From: a virus
Direction: 5' to 3' (one strand)
IMG/VR virus record: IMGVR_UViG_3300007734_000480
Coordinates: 1 to 22,372 of that record
DNA: 22,372 nucleotides
The notes beneath the pieces were generated by a model. That model searched no databases and had not been told where the DNA came from. It was given only the letters and a program-made list of their open reading frames with translations. Every line of letters starts with the position of its first letter. The first letter of the stretch is position 1. Positions 14,031-21,984 of the stretch are shown here, in pieces. A program made the position numbers and the translations under genes.

Positions 14031-16094
14031 ATGGCTGTAACCAATCAACAAATTTTAGAGTTTCTAAAAACTCCCAATCTGACAGATGCTCAGATTGCTA
14101 CTGCAATGCAGCAAAATGGAGTAACTCCTGCTCAGTTAGCTCAAGCTACTGGCGCACCTGCACAAGAAGTTGCCGTTCGATTCGCCCAAGCAGTTGCACC
14201 AACTGTTACAGACTATCAAGGCAAACAATACGATAGTGGAACTGTTATTAAGTTATCTCAACAGATCGCTGCGGCAATTGATCCTAAAAATGTAAAGGGT
14301 GGTGTTTTCGAGACTTCTGGAGAGAGTGTTGGATTTAACTATGATGAAGCCTCCAAAATCTTAGGAAAGCCTGCAACAGCGGCAGAGCAAGTTGTTTTGG
14401 ACATGAGTCGTCATCTTATAAAAGAAGGCTATACCGATCTTAATCAGGCAAATGCAACCGAAACAAATAGACGTTTTGGCTCTACCTTTACTGGTGGCGG
14501 TGGCACTATTTATGAACTTAAAAAGAATGCTGATGGCACTCCTGTTATTTCCACATGGAGTAAAGATACAAGCGACAAGAAAACTATTCTGAGTGGCTTG
14601 GCATTGGCGGCACTTGCTTTTGGCATACCTGGCGTTTCAGAGGGATTGTTAAGTAGCGCACCTGCTGGCGCAACTTTAGGAACAATTGGAGCAGAGGCTA
14701 CAGGTTTGACATTAGCTGAGTTGGGCGGTACTGCGGGTGCGGGTGCGTTGACTGCGGCTGAGTCTGCGGCTTTATATGGTGCTGGTGGTGCGACAGGCGC
14801 TGGTTTGTTAACAGCTGGTGGCGCAGGTACTGTTGCAGGAATGGGCGGTGCTGGTGGACTAACCGCAGGTGCAGGTGGAATTACTGGTTTAACCACAGGC
14901 GCAGGTGGAGTTACAGGATTGACTACTGCTGGCGGTTTAGCAGGTTCTAATACTTTGCTTGGTGGCTCTACTCTTGGTTCTACTTTGGGTGGTTTGACAA
15001 CTGGTGTTGTTGGCTCTACTTTAGGATCAACACTTGGGTCTACTCTTGGTTCAACATTGGGTTCTACAGTTGGCTCTAACCTTGCAAATACTGCTGCTAG
15101 AACTGCTTTAGGCGGTCTTACTTCTGGTAATTTAGCAAATCTTTTCTCTGGTGGTTTAGGTACTACGGGAAGCCTATTACAACAACAAGCATCTAAAGAA
15201 GCGGCTCAAAAAGCCCAAGCAATGATTGATGCTGAGACTGCTGTTGCCAAACAAGCTGCCGCATTCAGACCAGTTGGCATGACCACAAGGTTTGGTACTT
15301 CACAGTTCCAAGTTGATCCTGTTACTGGTCAATTGACAAGCGCAGGATATACACTAAGCCCTGAAGCTAAGAATGCTCAAGACCGATTTATTACTTTGGC
15401 AGGTCAAGGTTTAACTCAAGCAGAAGCGGCACAACAACAATTTGCTCCTTTGCAAACGGGCGCACAGAATTTGTTTAACCTTGGCAATCAATACATTGCT
15501 CAAACTCCTGAATCTGTTGCTCAGAATTATCTCAATCAACAGATGGCTTTATTGCAACCAGGCAGAGAGACTGAGTTAGCAAATCTGCAAAATAAACTCC
15601 AACAACAAGGTCGTGGTGGTCTTTCTGTTGCTCAAGGTGGCACTATGGGTGCTACAACTCCTGAACTACAGGCTTTGTATAACGCTAGAGCGCAACAAGA
15701 GGCTCAATTGGCGGCCAATGCTCAACAGTATGGTCAACAAAACGTCTTATTTGGTGCGGGTCTATTAGGCCAAGGCTCACAAGCTATGGGTCAGTATTAT
15801 GGCGGTCAAACAGCGGCTTATCAACCATACACAACTGCTTTGGGACAGGTGCAAAACTTAGAAACTTTGGCACAACAACCACTCACAATGGGTGCGGCTC
15901 TTGGTCAACAAGCAGCTACAGCAGGTACAAATGTTGGAAAACTAGGATTAACAGGAGCGCAATTAAGCACCAATTTAGCGACAAGTGCTAATGCTACTGC
16001 TAACCCTTATGCTCAAGCATTGATGGCGGCAGGTAATCCAAATGCCATGTTTGGTCAAGCACTTGGTAATGTGTTTGGCGGTCTATTTTCGTAA
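14031..16094 (+). CDS. Internal virion / ejection protein A (Gly-rich)
   Basis: A 687-residue protein without Cys. The first 60 residues are helical (VTNQQILEFLKTPNLTDAQI). Residues 186-380 are unusually rich in Gly, Ala, Leu and Thr, and include STLG repeats, suited to membrane insertion or a flexible helical region. Residues 380-600 are Gln- and Ala-rich and helical, with RETELANLQNKLQQQGRGG and LQALYNARAQQEAQLAANA, a piece that recurs in DNA-transfer proteins of podoviruses. The end is AMFGQALGNVFGGLFS. These proteins ride inside the capsid and are ejected ahead of the DNA to form a channel across the envelope. It is the first of three such genes. Identity rests on composition and order. 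Confidence 0.75.
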   Translation: MAVTNQQILEFLKTPNLTDAQIATAMQQNGVTPAQLAQATGAPAQEVAVRFAQAVAPTVTDYQGKQYDSGTVIKLSQQIAAAIDPKNVKGGVFETSGESVGFNYDEASKILGKPATAAEQVVLDMSRHLIKEGYTDLNQANATETNRRFGSTFTGGGGTIYELKKNADGTPVISTWSKDTSDKKTILSGLALAALAFGIPGVSEGLLSSAPAGATLGTIGAEATGLTLAELGGTAGAGALTAAESAALYGAGGATGAGLLTAGGAGTVAGMGGAGGLTAGAGGITGLTTGAGGVTGLTTAGGLAGSNTLLGGSTLGSTLGGLTTGVVGSTLGSTLGSTLGSTLGSTVGSNLANTAARTALGGLTSGNLANLFSGGLGTTGSLLQQQASKEAAQKAQAMIDAETAVAKQAAAFRPVGMTTRFGTSQFQVDPVTGQLTSAGYTLSPEAKNAQDRFITLAGQGLTQAEAAQQQFAPLQTGAQNLFNLGNQYIAQTPESVAQNYLNQQMALLQPGRETELANLQNKLQQQGRGGLSVAQGGTMGATTPELQALYNARAQQEAQLAANAQQYGQQNVLFGAGLLGQGSQAMGQYYGGQTAAYQPYTTALGQVQNLETLAQQPLTMGAALGQQAATAGTNVGKLGLTGAQLSTNLATSANATANPYAQALMAAGNPNAMFGQALGNVFGGLFS
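15012..15083 (+). repeat. 12-bp tandem repeats encoding GSTL
   Basis: Six 12-base units, GSTL four times then GSTV and GSNL, at residues 328-351. As in the fibre repeat, the units differ at synonymous sites (GGC/GGA/GGG/GGT, TCT/TCA, ACT/ACA), so the amino acid pattern is kept. A shorter run of the same motif (GGSTLGSTLGG) occurs at about 14961-14993. Confidence 0.92.
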
Positions 16095-16103
16095 GGATTC
16101 ATC

Positions 16104-17570
16104 ATGGCAGACAATATAGTAGCGGGTCTATTTGGATTGACTCCTGATATGTATCAGGGTCAACAATACAACCAAGACTTAAAAAGGGGCTATGAATTAG
16201 CTCAACTCGATCCTGGTGCTGCGGCTAGAGCGCAGTTGGGTGCTGGCATTGGTCAAATAGGTCGTGGCATTGCAGGTGCTATGGGCATAGAAGACCCTCA
16301 GTTGAAGCTAATCAGTGCTAGGAATGCTATTGCCCAACAGATTGACCAAACCAATCCTGAGTCGATCCTAAAAGGTGCTCAGATGTTGTCTCAAATGGGT
16401 GACCAACAAGGTGCTATGGCTTTAGCTCAATATGCTCGTCAAGCCCAAGGTGATGTTGCTCAAACAGAACAGCGTTTGGCGGCAAGTAAAGCATCTTTGG
16501 CACAGGCAGCTCGTGAGCGTCAACAAGCAACTCCTAATGATATTCAGATTGCTACACAAATGGCATCATTAACAGATGCTCTTGACCAGCTTAAAGATCA
16601 ACCTGCTTCTCCAGAGCGTGATCGTGCAATGAACTTGTTGACTACTCAATTGACCCAACTTGAGCGTTTAACTTCAAAAGTTGAAAAACAAATTACTCCC
16701 AATGTTAAAACTGTTGGTGTTGCAGAAGGAACTAAGAAAGCTGTATTTTTGGATGTTAATTCTGACCAACAATTTACATACGAAATTGGTGCTGATGGTA
16801 AGCAATATCGCAAACCTTATGTTGGTCAAGTTAATAGGGTTACATCAACCACACAAGTTGGCGTTAAATTACCAGAGCAAGAAAAAGAAGAAAAAGGTGC
16901 TCGTGGAAAAATGTTGGTTAAACAATATGAGGGTATTTCAGATCAAGCACGCATTGCTACTAGAACATTGCCATCTTTAGAATCAAATTTATCAATATTA
17001 GATAAAGGTTTTGATACTGGATTTGGTACTGAAGTTGTTGCCGCAGGTGCAAAAGTGTTGGCGGCTTTGGGTGTTCCAGAAGCTGAACGCCTTGCTACAA
17101 ATGCTCAAACATTCTTAGCAAATGCTAATGCTGCTGTTTTACAACGCCAATTAGAGCAAAAAGGCCCTCAAACAGAATCCGATGCTCAACGAATTACCAC
17201 TACTGGCGCACAATTTGGTAATACAAAAGAAGCAAATCGTTTCTTAATTAGTGTTGCAAAGGCTCAATTGAAGAGAGATATTGACCAACGTAATTTTTAC
17301 GATAAATGGTGGAAAACAAATTCAACCTATGATGGAGCAGAAGATGCTTGGTTTAGTGGTGAAGGCGGTAAATCTTTGTTTGATAGACCTGAACTTAAAA
17401 CCTATAGAGTTAAAGAGTCTGCTGCCTCACAAATTCCTACACAAAGAACTATTCCTAATAATATTCCACAAAAGGCTATTGATGCACTAAATCGTGGTGA
17501 AGGAACAGAAGCTCAGTTTGATGCGATATTTGGAGTAGGCGCTGCTAAACAAATAAAAGGAAACAAATAA
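16104..17570 (+). CDS. Internal virion / ejection protein B
   Basis: A 488-residue, highly helical protein without Cys. It opens MADNIVAGLFGLTPDMYQGQ and DLKRGYELAQLDPGAAARAQ, a block I recall from ejection proteins of environmental podoviruses. Residues 24-110 are Ala/Gln-rich with IGQIGRGIAGAMG, and a heptad-rich region follows to about 195. The C-terminal half (from SDQARIATRTLPSLESNLS) is a longer helical domain with DFINQ-free helices and ends with EGTEAQFDAIFGVGAA. It is preceded by AAGGA at 16093-16097 and overlaps the next gene by one base (TAATG). Role inferred from length, composition and order. Confidence 0.74.
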   Translation: MADNIVAGLFGLTPDMYQGQQYNQDLKRGYELAQLDPGAAARAQLGAGIGQIGRGIAGAMGIEDPQLKLISARNAIAQQIDQTNPESILKGAQMLSQMGDQQGAMALAQYARQAQGDVAQTEQRLAASKASLAQAARERQQATPNDIQIATQMASLTDALDQLKDQPASPERDRAMNLLTTQLTQLERLTSKVEKQITPNVKTVGVAEGTKKAVFLDVNSDQQFTYEIGADGKQYRKPYVGQVNRVTSTTQVGVKLPEQEKEEKGARGKMLVKQYEGISDQARIATRTLPSLESNLSILDKGFDTGFGTEVVAAGAKVLAALGVPEAERLATNAQTFLANANAAVLQRQLEQKGPQTESDAQRITTTGAQFGNTKEANRFLISVAKAQLKRDIDQRNFYDKWWKTNSTYDGAEDAWFSGEGGKSLFDRPELKTYRVKESAASQIPTQRTIPNNIPQKAIDALNRGEGTEAQFDAIFGVGAAKQIKGNK

Positions 17571-20155
17571 TGGCTACCAACCCATTTGCTGAATTTGTTG
17601 CTGAACCAGCACAAGAAAATCCTTTTGCAACCTTTGTAACGCAACAACCATTAGTTGCACCTAAAGAAGAAAAGACATCTTTAGGTCAATTGCTTCAATC
17701 TGCGATTTCTCTTGGTCGATCTACTGCTTCTCTTGCTGACATTACTGTTGGTGGAGTATTACCTGCTGCCGCACAAATGGTTGGCTATCCTTTGGCACGT
17801 TTAGGACGTTCACCAGAAGAAGCACAAGCCGCTACGCAAAGATTGGTATCTGCCGTTGACAAACCATTTGGAAAAATGGCGGGCGTTACTGAGACTCCAG
17901 AATATCAAGGTGAAGCTGGTCGTCAGATCATGGACTTCATTGGTGAAAACTTTCAAAAAGGAGCTAAATGGATTGCTGATAAAACTGGCATTCCTACTTC
18001 AGATGTTGAAAGTTACATGGCTTCATTAAGCCTTGCCGCACCCGCTATTGCCAAACCTGCTGCTCGAACAATACAAGAGTTAGCCGCACCCGCATTAGAG
18101 AAAGCCGTTATTGGCGCAAAGATGCCTTTTGAGCCAATGATGCAAGCTAGGCGTGAAAGAATGTCCTTAGAGGACTATGCTCGTGGCCCACAAATTGATG
18201 CAGCTAAAGAGGCACAACGTCTTGGTATTGCTTTAAGTCCAGAGCAAATTCAACCAACATTAATCCCTAAAACCTTATCTGCTGTTGCGGGTCAACGTGG
18301 TACTGATGCTATTGCTAATGCAAATAAGAATCAAATACGCAAAATTGCTATAAATGAATTGGGTTTGCCAGAAACTACGCAATTTGATAGCAAAGCACCA
18401 TTTAGTGAAGCAAGAATGCGTGTTGCAGAACCTTATAGTCAAGTAAAAAAATTGCCAATAATGGTGGCTGATGAAAATTTAATTTCTTCTCTTAATGATT
18501 TAAGGCCAGATTTAGCAGTGATTGGTGCTAATCAAAAAGCAAAATCGATAAACGCAATCATTGATGATGCAATAAACAAAACAAGTGCTGGACTAGATGG
18601 CGCTCAAATTCTTAAGAATGTTCAAACACTTCGCCAAGAAGCAAAGAAAACATACAACAATAAAAGTGCCGATTTACAGGCTCTTGATCTTGCAGACACA
18701 CGATTGGCGATTGCCAACTCTTTAGAGGCAATGATTGAATCTAACATTTTCAATCCTAAGTTGTTATCTGATTTCAGACAAGCCCGTCAGAAGATGGCTA
18801 AGACGTATGCCTATGAAGCCGCTACAGACTTTAACACTGGCATGATTGATGTCAATAAACTCAGCCGAGTTACCGCAAAAGATAATGCTATGACGGGTGA
18901 TATTGCTGCTCTTGGCAAGATTGCTGGTAATTTCCCTGACGCATTTACTACTAAAGCAACAGAGTCTATTTTAAGTGCGCCTCGAATTACTCGATCTGGC
19001 ATTGGTGGTACAGCTGGTGCTACTCTTGGCTATCAACTAGGTGGCGTTACGGGTTCTGTTCTTGGTACTGCTGCGGGTGTACTTGCGGGTGAAGGTGCGG
19101 GCATGTTTGCGTCCAACATCATGTCATCTCCCAAATATCAAGCGGGATTGAGTTTGCGTGACGCACGTATTCCTGTTAGTCAGGTAGCAACTGCGGCACA
19201 GCCTATTCCTCAAGGTCAGGCAATTGTTCCTTATCAACAAGAAGTATTTGATCCATCGGTTGGTGGGCCTGCTGGAAAATTGCGTGTTGTCTATGATGAA
19301 AATGGGCGACCCATTTACAAGCCAGAAGAACCCCGTCAAGGCTTTACAACGCCACAACAACAACCACCATTTGGCCCAACTGTATTTGAGTCTCAACGTG
19401 GTTTGCCCAATGAAGTGCCACGACAAATTTACGAAGCTCAAAAGCGTGCAGAAATGGCACAAGAGTTTAGGGCGGCTGCGGAACGCAAACCTGCAAGTGG
19501 AGGCATTGAGTTTACATTTGATGCTGTTGGAAACCTTGTTCCAGTAACCACTTCTGGGGCGGGTGGCGTATTGCCTACCGCCTTAGAGTCTGCTATTCAG
19601 AAAATGTCTGGGCAAGTTATTGAGCAACCTAGCACAAGCTACAGAACTCAAACAATCTCTCCTAAAACTGGTGCTAAACCATACACACGGATTGTAAAAA
19701 CAGAAGGCGAAACAACATTTGAACGTGGTGTTAATCAAGCGTTTGCAATGACTGCTGAAGAGAAAATTGCATGGAATAAGCTCAAAGTTGACTTGGGTGA
19801 AGTTGTTCCAGGCATGAAAACTCTTTCTAATGAGACTATTTTGAATAGACTTCAAGATGTTGAGTGGGCTAAAGATGCAGTTAAAAAGGCTCGTGATAAA
19901 GCTATTGCCTATCAAGAAATAGCAAATCGTGCGAAAACTAGAGATGCGCAAAGGGAAGCCATTGCCAACAGAGATCGTCTATACGATACTGCCGAGCAAA
20001 TAGAAGAAACATTAAGGCTATCAAGACCTGATGTTAGTGGTAAGCAACAAGGGCCAAAGACTCGTGCGGCTTTCCGTGAAGGCTTGCTAACAAACCCACA
20101 ACCGCCATTTAAGATGGAAATTCGTGGGACTAACAAACTTCTGTCGGGCGACTAA
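17570..20155 (+). CDS. Internal virion / ejection protein C, 861 residues
   Basis: The longest protein in the window. It opens with two near-identical segments, NPFAEFVAEPAQ and NPFATFVTQQP. Residues 45-200 hold amphipathic helices (GQLLQSAISLGRSTASLADI) and Ala-rich segments. Residues 200-460 are a long helical domain. Residues 476-514 carry GGTAGATLGYQLGGVTGSVL and more, a glycine-zipper pattern that favours membrane insertion. A Pro/Gln-rich linker follows (residues 540-620, QQQPPFGPTVFE), then a charged coiled-coil end (EKIAWNKLKVDLGEVVPGMK onward). Such large proteins are ejected into the cell envelope with the DNA in P22- and T7-like phages. No lytic transglycosylase motif is evident. 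It overlaps the preceding gene by one base. Confidence 0.74.
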   Translation: MATNPFAEFVAEPAQENPFATFVTQQPLVAPKEEKTSLGQLLQSAISLGRSTASLADITVGGVLPAAAQMVGYPLARLGRSPEEAQAATQRLVSAVDKPFGKMAGVTETPEYQGEAGRQIMDFIGENFQKGAKWIADKTGIPTSDVESYMASLSLAAPAIAKPAARTIQELAAPALEKAVIGAKMPFEPMMQARRERMSLEDYARGPQIDAAKEAQRLGIALSPEQIQPTLIPKTLSAVAGQRGTDAIANANKNQIRKIAINELGLPETTQFDSKAPFSEARMRVAEPYSQVKKLPIMVADENLISSLNDLRPDLAVIGANQKAKSINAIIDDAINKTSAGLDGAQILKNVQTLRQEAKKTYNNKSADLQALDLADTRLAIANSLEAMIESNIFNPKLLSDFRQARQKMAKTYAYEAATDFNTGMIDVNKLSRVTAKDNAMTGDIAALGKIAGNFPDAFTTKATESILSAPRITRSGIGGTAGATLGYQLGGVTGSVLGTAAGVLAGEGAGMFASNIMSSPKYQAGLSLRDARIPVSQVATAAQPIPQGQAIVPYQQEVFDPSVGGPAGKLRVVYDENGRPIYKPEEPRQGFTTPQQQPPFGPTVFESQRGLPNEVPRQIYEAQKRAEMAQEFRAAAERKPASGGIEFTFDAVGNLVPVTTSGAGGVLPTALESAIQKMSGQVIEQPSTSYRTQTISPKTGAKPYTRIVKTEGETTFERGVNQAFAMTAEEKIAWNKLKVDLGEVVPGMKTLSNETILNRLQDVEWAKDAVKKARDKAIAYQEIANRAKTRDAQREAIANRDRLYDTAEQIEETLRLSRPDVSGKQQGPKTRAAFREGLLTNPQPPFKMEIRGTNKLLSGD

Positions 20156-20248
20156 ATGATTGATTGGGCTGAAGCAATCATCGCGATAGTCTGTATTGGT
20201 TGTTTTGTCATCTTTTGTAGTTACATCATAATTTGGGCGTACCCGTGA
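20156..20248 (+). CDS. 30-residue single-span membrane peptide
   Basis: A 30-residue reading frame that begins directly after the stop of the large ejection protein. MIDWAEAI is followed by a strongly hydrophobic stretch (IAIVCIGCFVIFCSYIIIWA), enough for one membrane span, and ends YP. It lies between the virion genes and the lysis block, and its stop overlaps the following GTG start as GTGA, which argues that it is a real, translated gene. A holin accessory or other membrane microprotein is possible; no family is recognised. Confidence 0.6.
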   Translation: MIDWAEAIIAIVCIGCFVIFCSYIIIWAYP

Positions 20249-20532
20249 GATGGCTAATAGCACTTGTTTTAACTCTATCGCTTCAATCTACAGGGAAAGA
20301 CCTATGTAGTGTGCGTGAGTTTTATGGAATAGCTTACACAGTACATAACCCGTCAGAGCGTCATCAACAAATGTCTGCTTGGCTTACAAAACATAAAACA
20401 TTGTGTAAAAGTTCTGACATGACTGTTATATGGAATAACTTATCGGAATGGGCGGGTAGTGCAGATAGTGCTGAGTTAAGACATAAAGTTGTTATTGCTT
20501 ACAAGGATGCTGTAGAAAGGGAGAAGAAATGA
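20245..20532 (+). CDS. Secreted or membrane-anchored small protein of the lysis region
   Basis: A 95-residue protein. The start is taken as GTG 20245, which overlaps the upstream stop as GTGA; a TTG at 20233 is possible but gives only four extra residues. The N-terminus RWLIALVLTLSLQSTG has a basic start and a hydrophobic core, typical of an uncleaved or cleaved signal segment. The rest is soluble, with Cys in KDLCSVREFYGIAYTV and HKTLCKSS that may form a disulphide outside the cytoplasm, and WNNLSEWAGSADSAEL. No known spanin motif (no lipobox) is seen. Function unknown, but its location before the holin candidates and endolysin fits an envelope role. The stop overlaps the next start (ATGA). 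Confidence 0.65.
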   Translation: MRWLIALVLTLSLQSTGKDLCSVREFYGIAYTVHNPSERHQQMSAWLTKHKTLCKSSDMTVIWNNLSEWAGSADSAELRHKVVIAYKDAVEREKK

Positions 20533-20765
20533 TCGATACCATCAAATTATTCCCTACTGTTCAACCTTCTGGGTATCCTGATAAGACAGATGCCTTAGAG
20601 CGTAGAGTTGAGAAGCACCATGAGGAATATCGTGCTTTATTGGAGCAAAAAAAGGTACAAGATAAAATTGAAGATATAGCATTTGAGCTATATGTTAAGA
20701 AGGCTGAACAGAATAAGTTAAGACTTGAGATATTTCAAAATCGTAAACTAGACCTTTATGTGTGA
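20529..20765 (+). CDS. Small charged helical protein
   Basis: A 78-residue protein with no Cys or membrane segment. Residues 20-70 (TDALERRVEKHHEEYRALLE, KKAEQNKLRLEIFQ) show coiled-coil-like leucine spacing. It starts with an ATGA overlap on the preceding gene and is followed after six bases by a candidate holin. It resembles an Rz-like helical rod in composition but lacks the N-terminal membrane anchor, so that identity is not supported. Function unknown. Confidence 0.62.
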   Translation: MIDTIKLFPTVQPSGYPDKTDALERRVEKHHEEYRALLEQKKVQDKIEDIAFELYVKKAEQNKLRLEIFQNRKLDLYV

Positions 20766-20771
20766 GGATAT

Positions 20772-21017
20772 ATGGAAGATTTAAGAGGCAGACTGACTTT
20801 CTATGTAACCTTTATGGTTAGTGCAACGCTATGTATTTGTATTCTAGGGATGGTAGCTGCTTTCATTCTTGGTCTATGGGCAAAAGAGGTTGATAACTCG
20901 GAAATTTTTTCCCTGCTCAGCCCCGCATTTCAAACCATTATTGGTGGCTTTATTGGCCTTTTGGCAGGTGTAAAGCTATCGCATGACGAAGACAATAAAC
21001 ATTGTAAAAGGGACTAA
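20772..21017 (+). CDS. Two-span membrane protein, holin candidate
   Basis: An 81-residue protein with two hydrophobic helices, around residues 9-36 (FYVTFMVSATLCICILGMVA and on) and 50-69 (AFQTIIGGFIGLLAGVKL), and a charged end, HDEDNKHCKRD. Small proteins with two spans and a short charged tail just before an endolysin are typical class II holins, which form pores that time lysis. AGGA at 20764-20767 acts as ribosome binding site. Assigned as a holin candidate by topology and position only; a second membrane protein follows. Confidence 0.6.
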   Translation: MEDLRGRLTFYVTFMVSATLCICILGMVAAFILGLWAKEVDNSEIFSLLSPAFQTIIGGFIGLLAGVKLSHDEDNKHCKRD

Positions 21018-21019
21018 CT

Positions 21020-21514
21020 ATGTTTGAAATGTTATCTGGTGGAATACTAGGCTCTATCTTTGGTGGGGTGTTTCGCCTTGCCCCTGAAGTCCTTAAATGG
21101 ATGGATAAGAAAAATGAGCGTGAGCATGAACTCAATATGTTCAAGTTCCAATGCGACTTGGAGGCTCAAAGAGGCGCACAGAAACTCGCAGAAATAGGCG
21201 CACAAAGGGAAGCCGCAGTTGACGTGGGTGTGATGGATGCCTTCAATAACGCCATTACACAGCAAGCAGAGATGGTTAAGGCGGCAGGTGGATGGGTGGC
21301 CTCACTTTCTGCTTCTGTGCGTCCTGTGGTCACCTATTGGGTTTTGTTTGTTTGGTCATTTATCCATGTTTGGTTTGCTTGGAACGCATGGTTAGCAGGT
21401 GCGCCAGCTACTGAAGTCTTCAAAACAATGATGACTCCTGACTTTTCTGCCTTGCTCTCAGGAACTATTAATTATTGGTTCTTAGATCGCACTCTCTCTA
21501 AGCGTGGAATATGA
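21020..21514 (+). CDS. Membrane protein, GTA-type holin candidate
   Basis: A 164-residue protein with a hydrophobic N-terminal segment (LSGGILGSIFGGVFRLAPEV, residues 5-24), a long charged helix (KNEREHELNMFKFQCDLEAQ, residues 31-62), a second hydrophobic part (RPVVTYWVLFVWSFIHVWFA, residues 101-120) and a third weaker one (DFSALLSGTINYWFLD, 141-156). The K-x-E-R-E-H-E-x, ASVRP-x-x-x-YW and WF-x-D-R pieces recall the three-span GTA/phage holin type. Position: it directly precedes the endolysin with an ATGA overlap. It is the better of the two holin candidates. Ribosome binding site is weak (GGGA). Confidence 0.65.
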   Translation: MFEMLSGGILGSIFGGVFRLAPEVLKWMDKKNEREHELNMFKFQCDLEAQRGAQKLAEIGAQREAAVDVGVMDAFNNAITQQAEMVKAAGGWVASLSASVRPVVTYWVLFVWSFIHVWFAWNAWLAGAPATEVFKTMMTPDFSALLSGTINYWFLDRTLSKRGI

Positions 21515-21954
21515 ACTTAGAGTTGGCAGCAGAACTATGCAAAAGGTTTGAGGGCTTTCGTTCTAAGCCCTACCTTTGCCCTGCTAACGTAGCTACGATT
21601 GGTTATGGCTCTACCTACTACGCTGATGGTCGTAAAGTTAACCTTGCAGATTCTCCAATAGATGAAGAAAATGCAAGGATATTGCTAATGTATGAACTAG
21701 AACATACCTACCTACCAGGCGTTCTAAGGAACTGTCCGATCCTTCTGACAGATGAGCGTAAGTGCAATGCTATCGTTGATTTCTGCTACAACTTAGGCAT
21801 TGGCAGACTTCAAACCTCCACTCTCAAGCGTAAAATCAATGCCCAAGATTGGGAAGGCGCTAAAGAACAGCTCATGCTTTGGAACAAAGGCGGTGGGAAG
21901 GTTCTAGCGGGTTTGACCAAGCGTAGAGTCGCTGAATGTGCTTTGTTAAATTAA
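21511..21954 (+). CDS. Endolysin, GH24 lysozyme
   Basis: A 147-residue muramidase that cuts the beta-1,4 bond between N-acetylmuramic acid and N-acetylglucosamine in peptidoglycan. The active-site region reads KRFEGFRSKPYLCPANVATI then GYGSTYY. Glu14 is the catalytic acid, Cys23 sits where T4 lysozyme has Asp20, and Thr29 where it has Thr26; the spacing (9 and 6 residues) is the same as in T4. The later CNAIVDFCYNLGIGRLQTST piece and WNKGGGKVLAGLTKRR are typical of GH24 enzymes of the P21/lambdoid kind. No signal peptide or SAR anchor is seen at the N-terminus, so release needs a holin. The gene overlaps the membrane protein before it (ATGA). Confidence 0.92.
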   Translation: MNLELAAELCKRFEGFRSKPYLCPANVATIGYGSTYYADGRKVNLADSPIDEENARILLMYELEHTYLPGVLRNCPILLTDERKCNAIVDFCYNLGIGRLQTSTLKRKINAQDWEGAKEQLMLWNKGGGKVLAGLTKRRVAECALLN

Positions 21955-21984
21955 AATGTCATAATAACGCTATAAGGTGTTGAA

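Noticed and set aside
14018-14236. A forward frame starting on the ATG that overlaps the chaperone stop
   Set aside because: It runs inside the 5' part of ejection protein A in another frame and has an implausible Ser/Cys-rich composition; the ATG at 14031 gives the long coding frame.
14510-14896. A reverse-strand frame rich in Pro and Ala opposite ejection protein A
   Set aside because: The composition is the shadow of the Gly/Ala-rich forward gene. No upstream signal.
21943-21976. Possible promoter before the metallopeptidase-like gene (TTGTTA and TATAAG)
   Set aside because: The spacing between the elements does not suit a sigma-70 promoter, and the region is explained by the stop and ribosome site.
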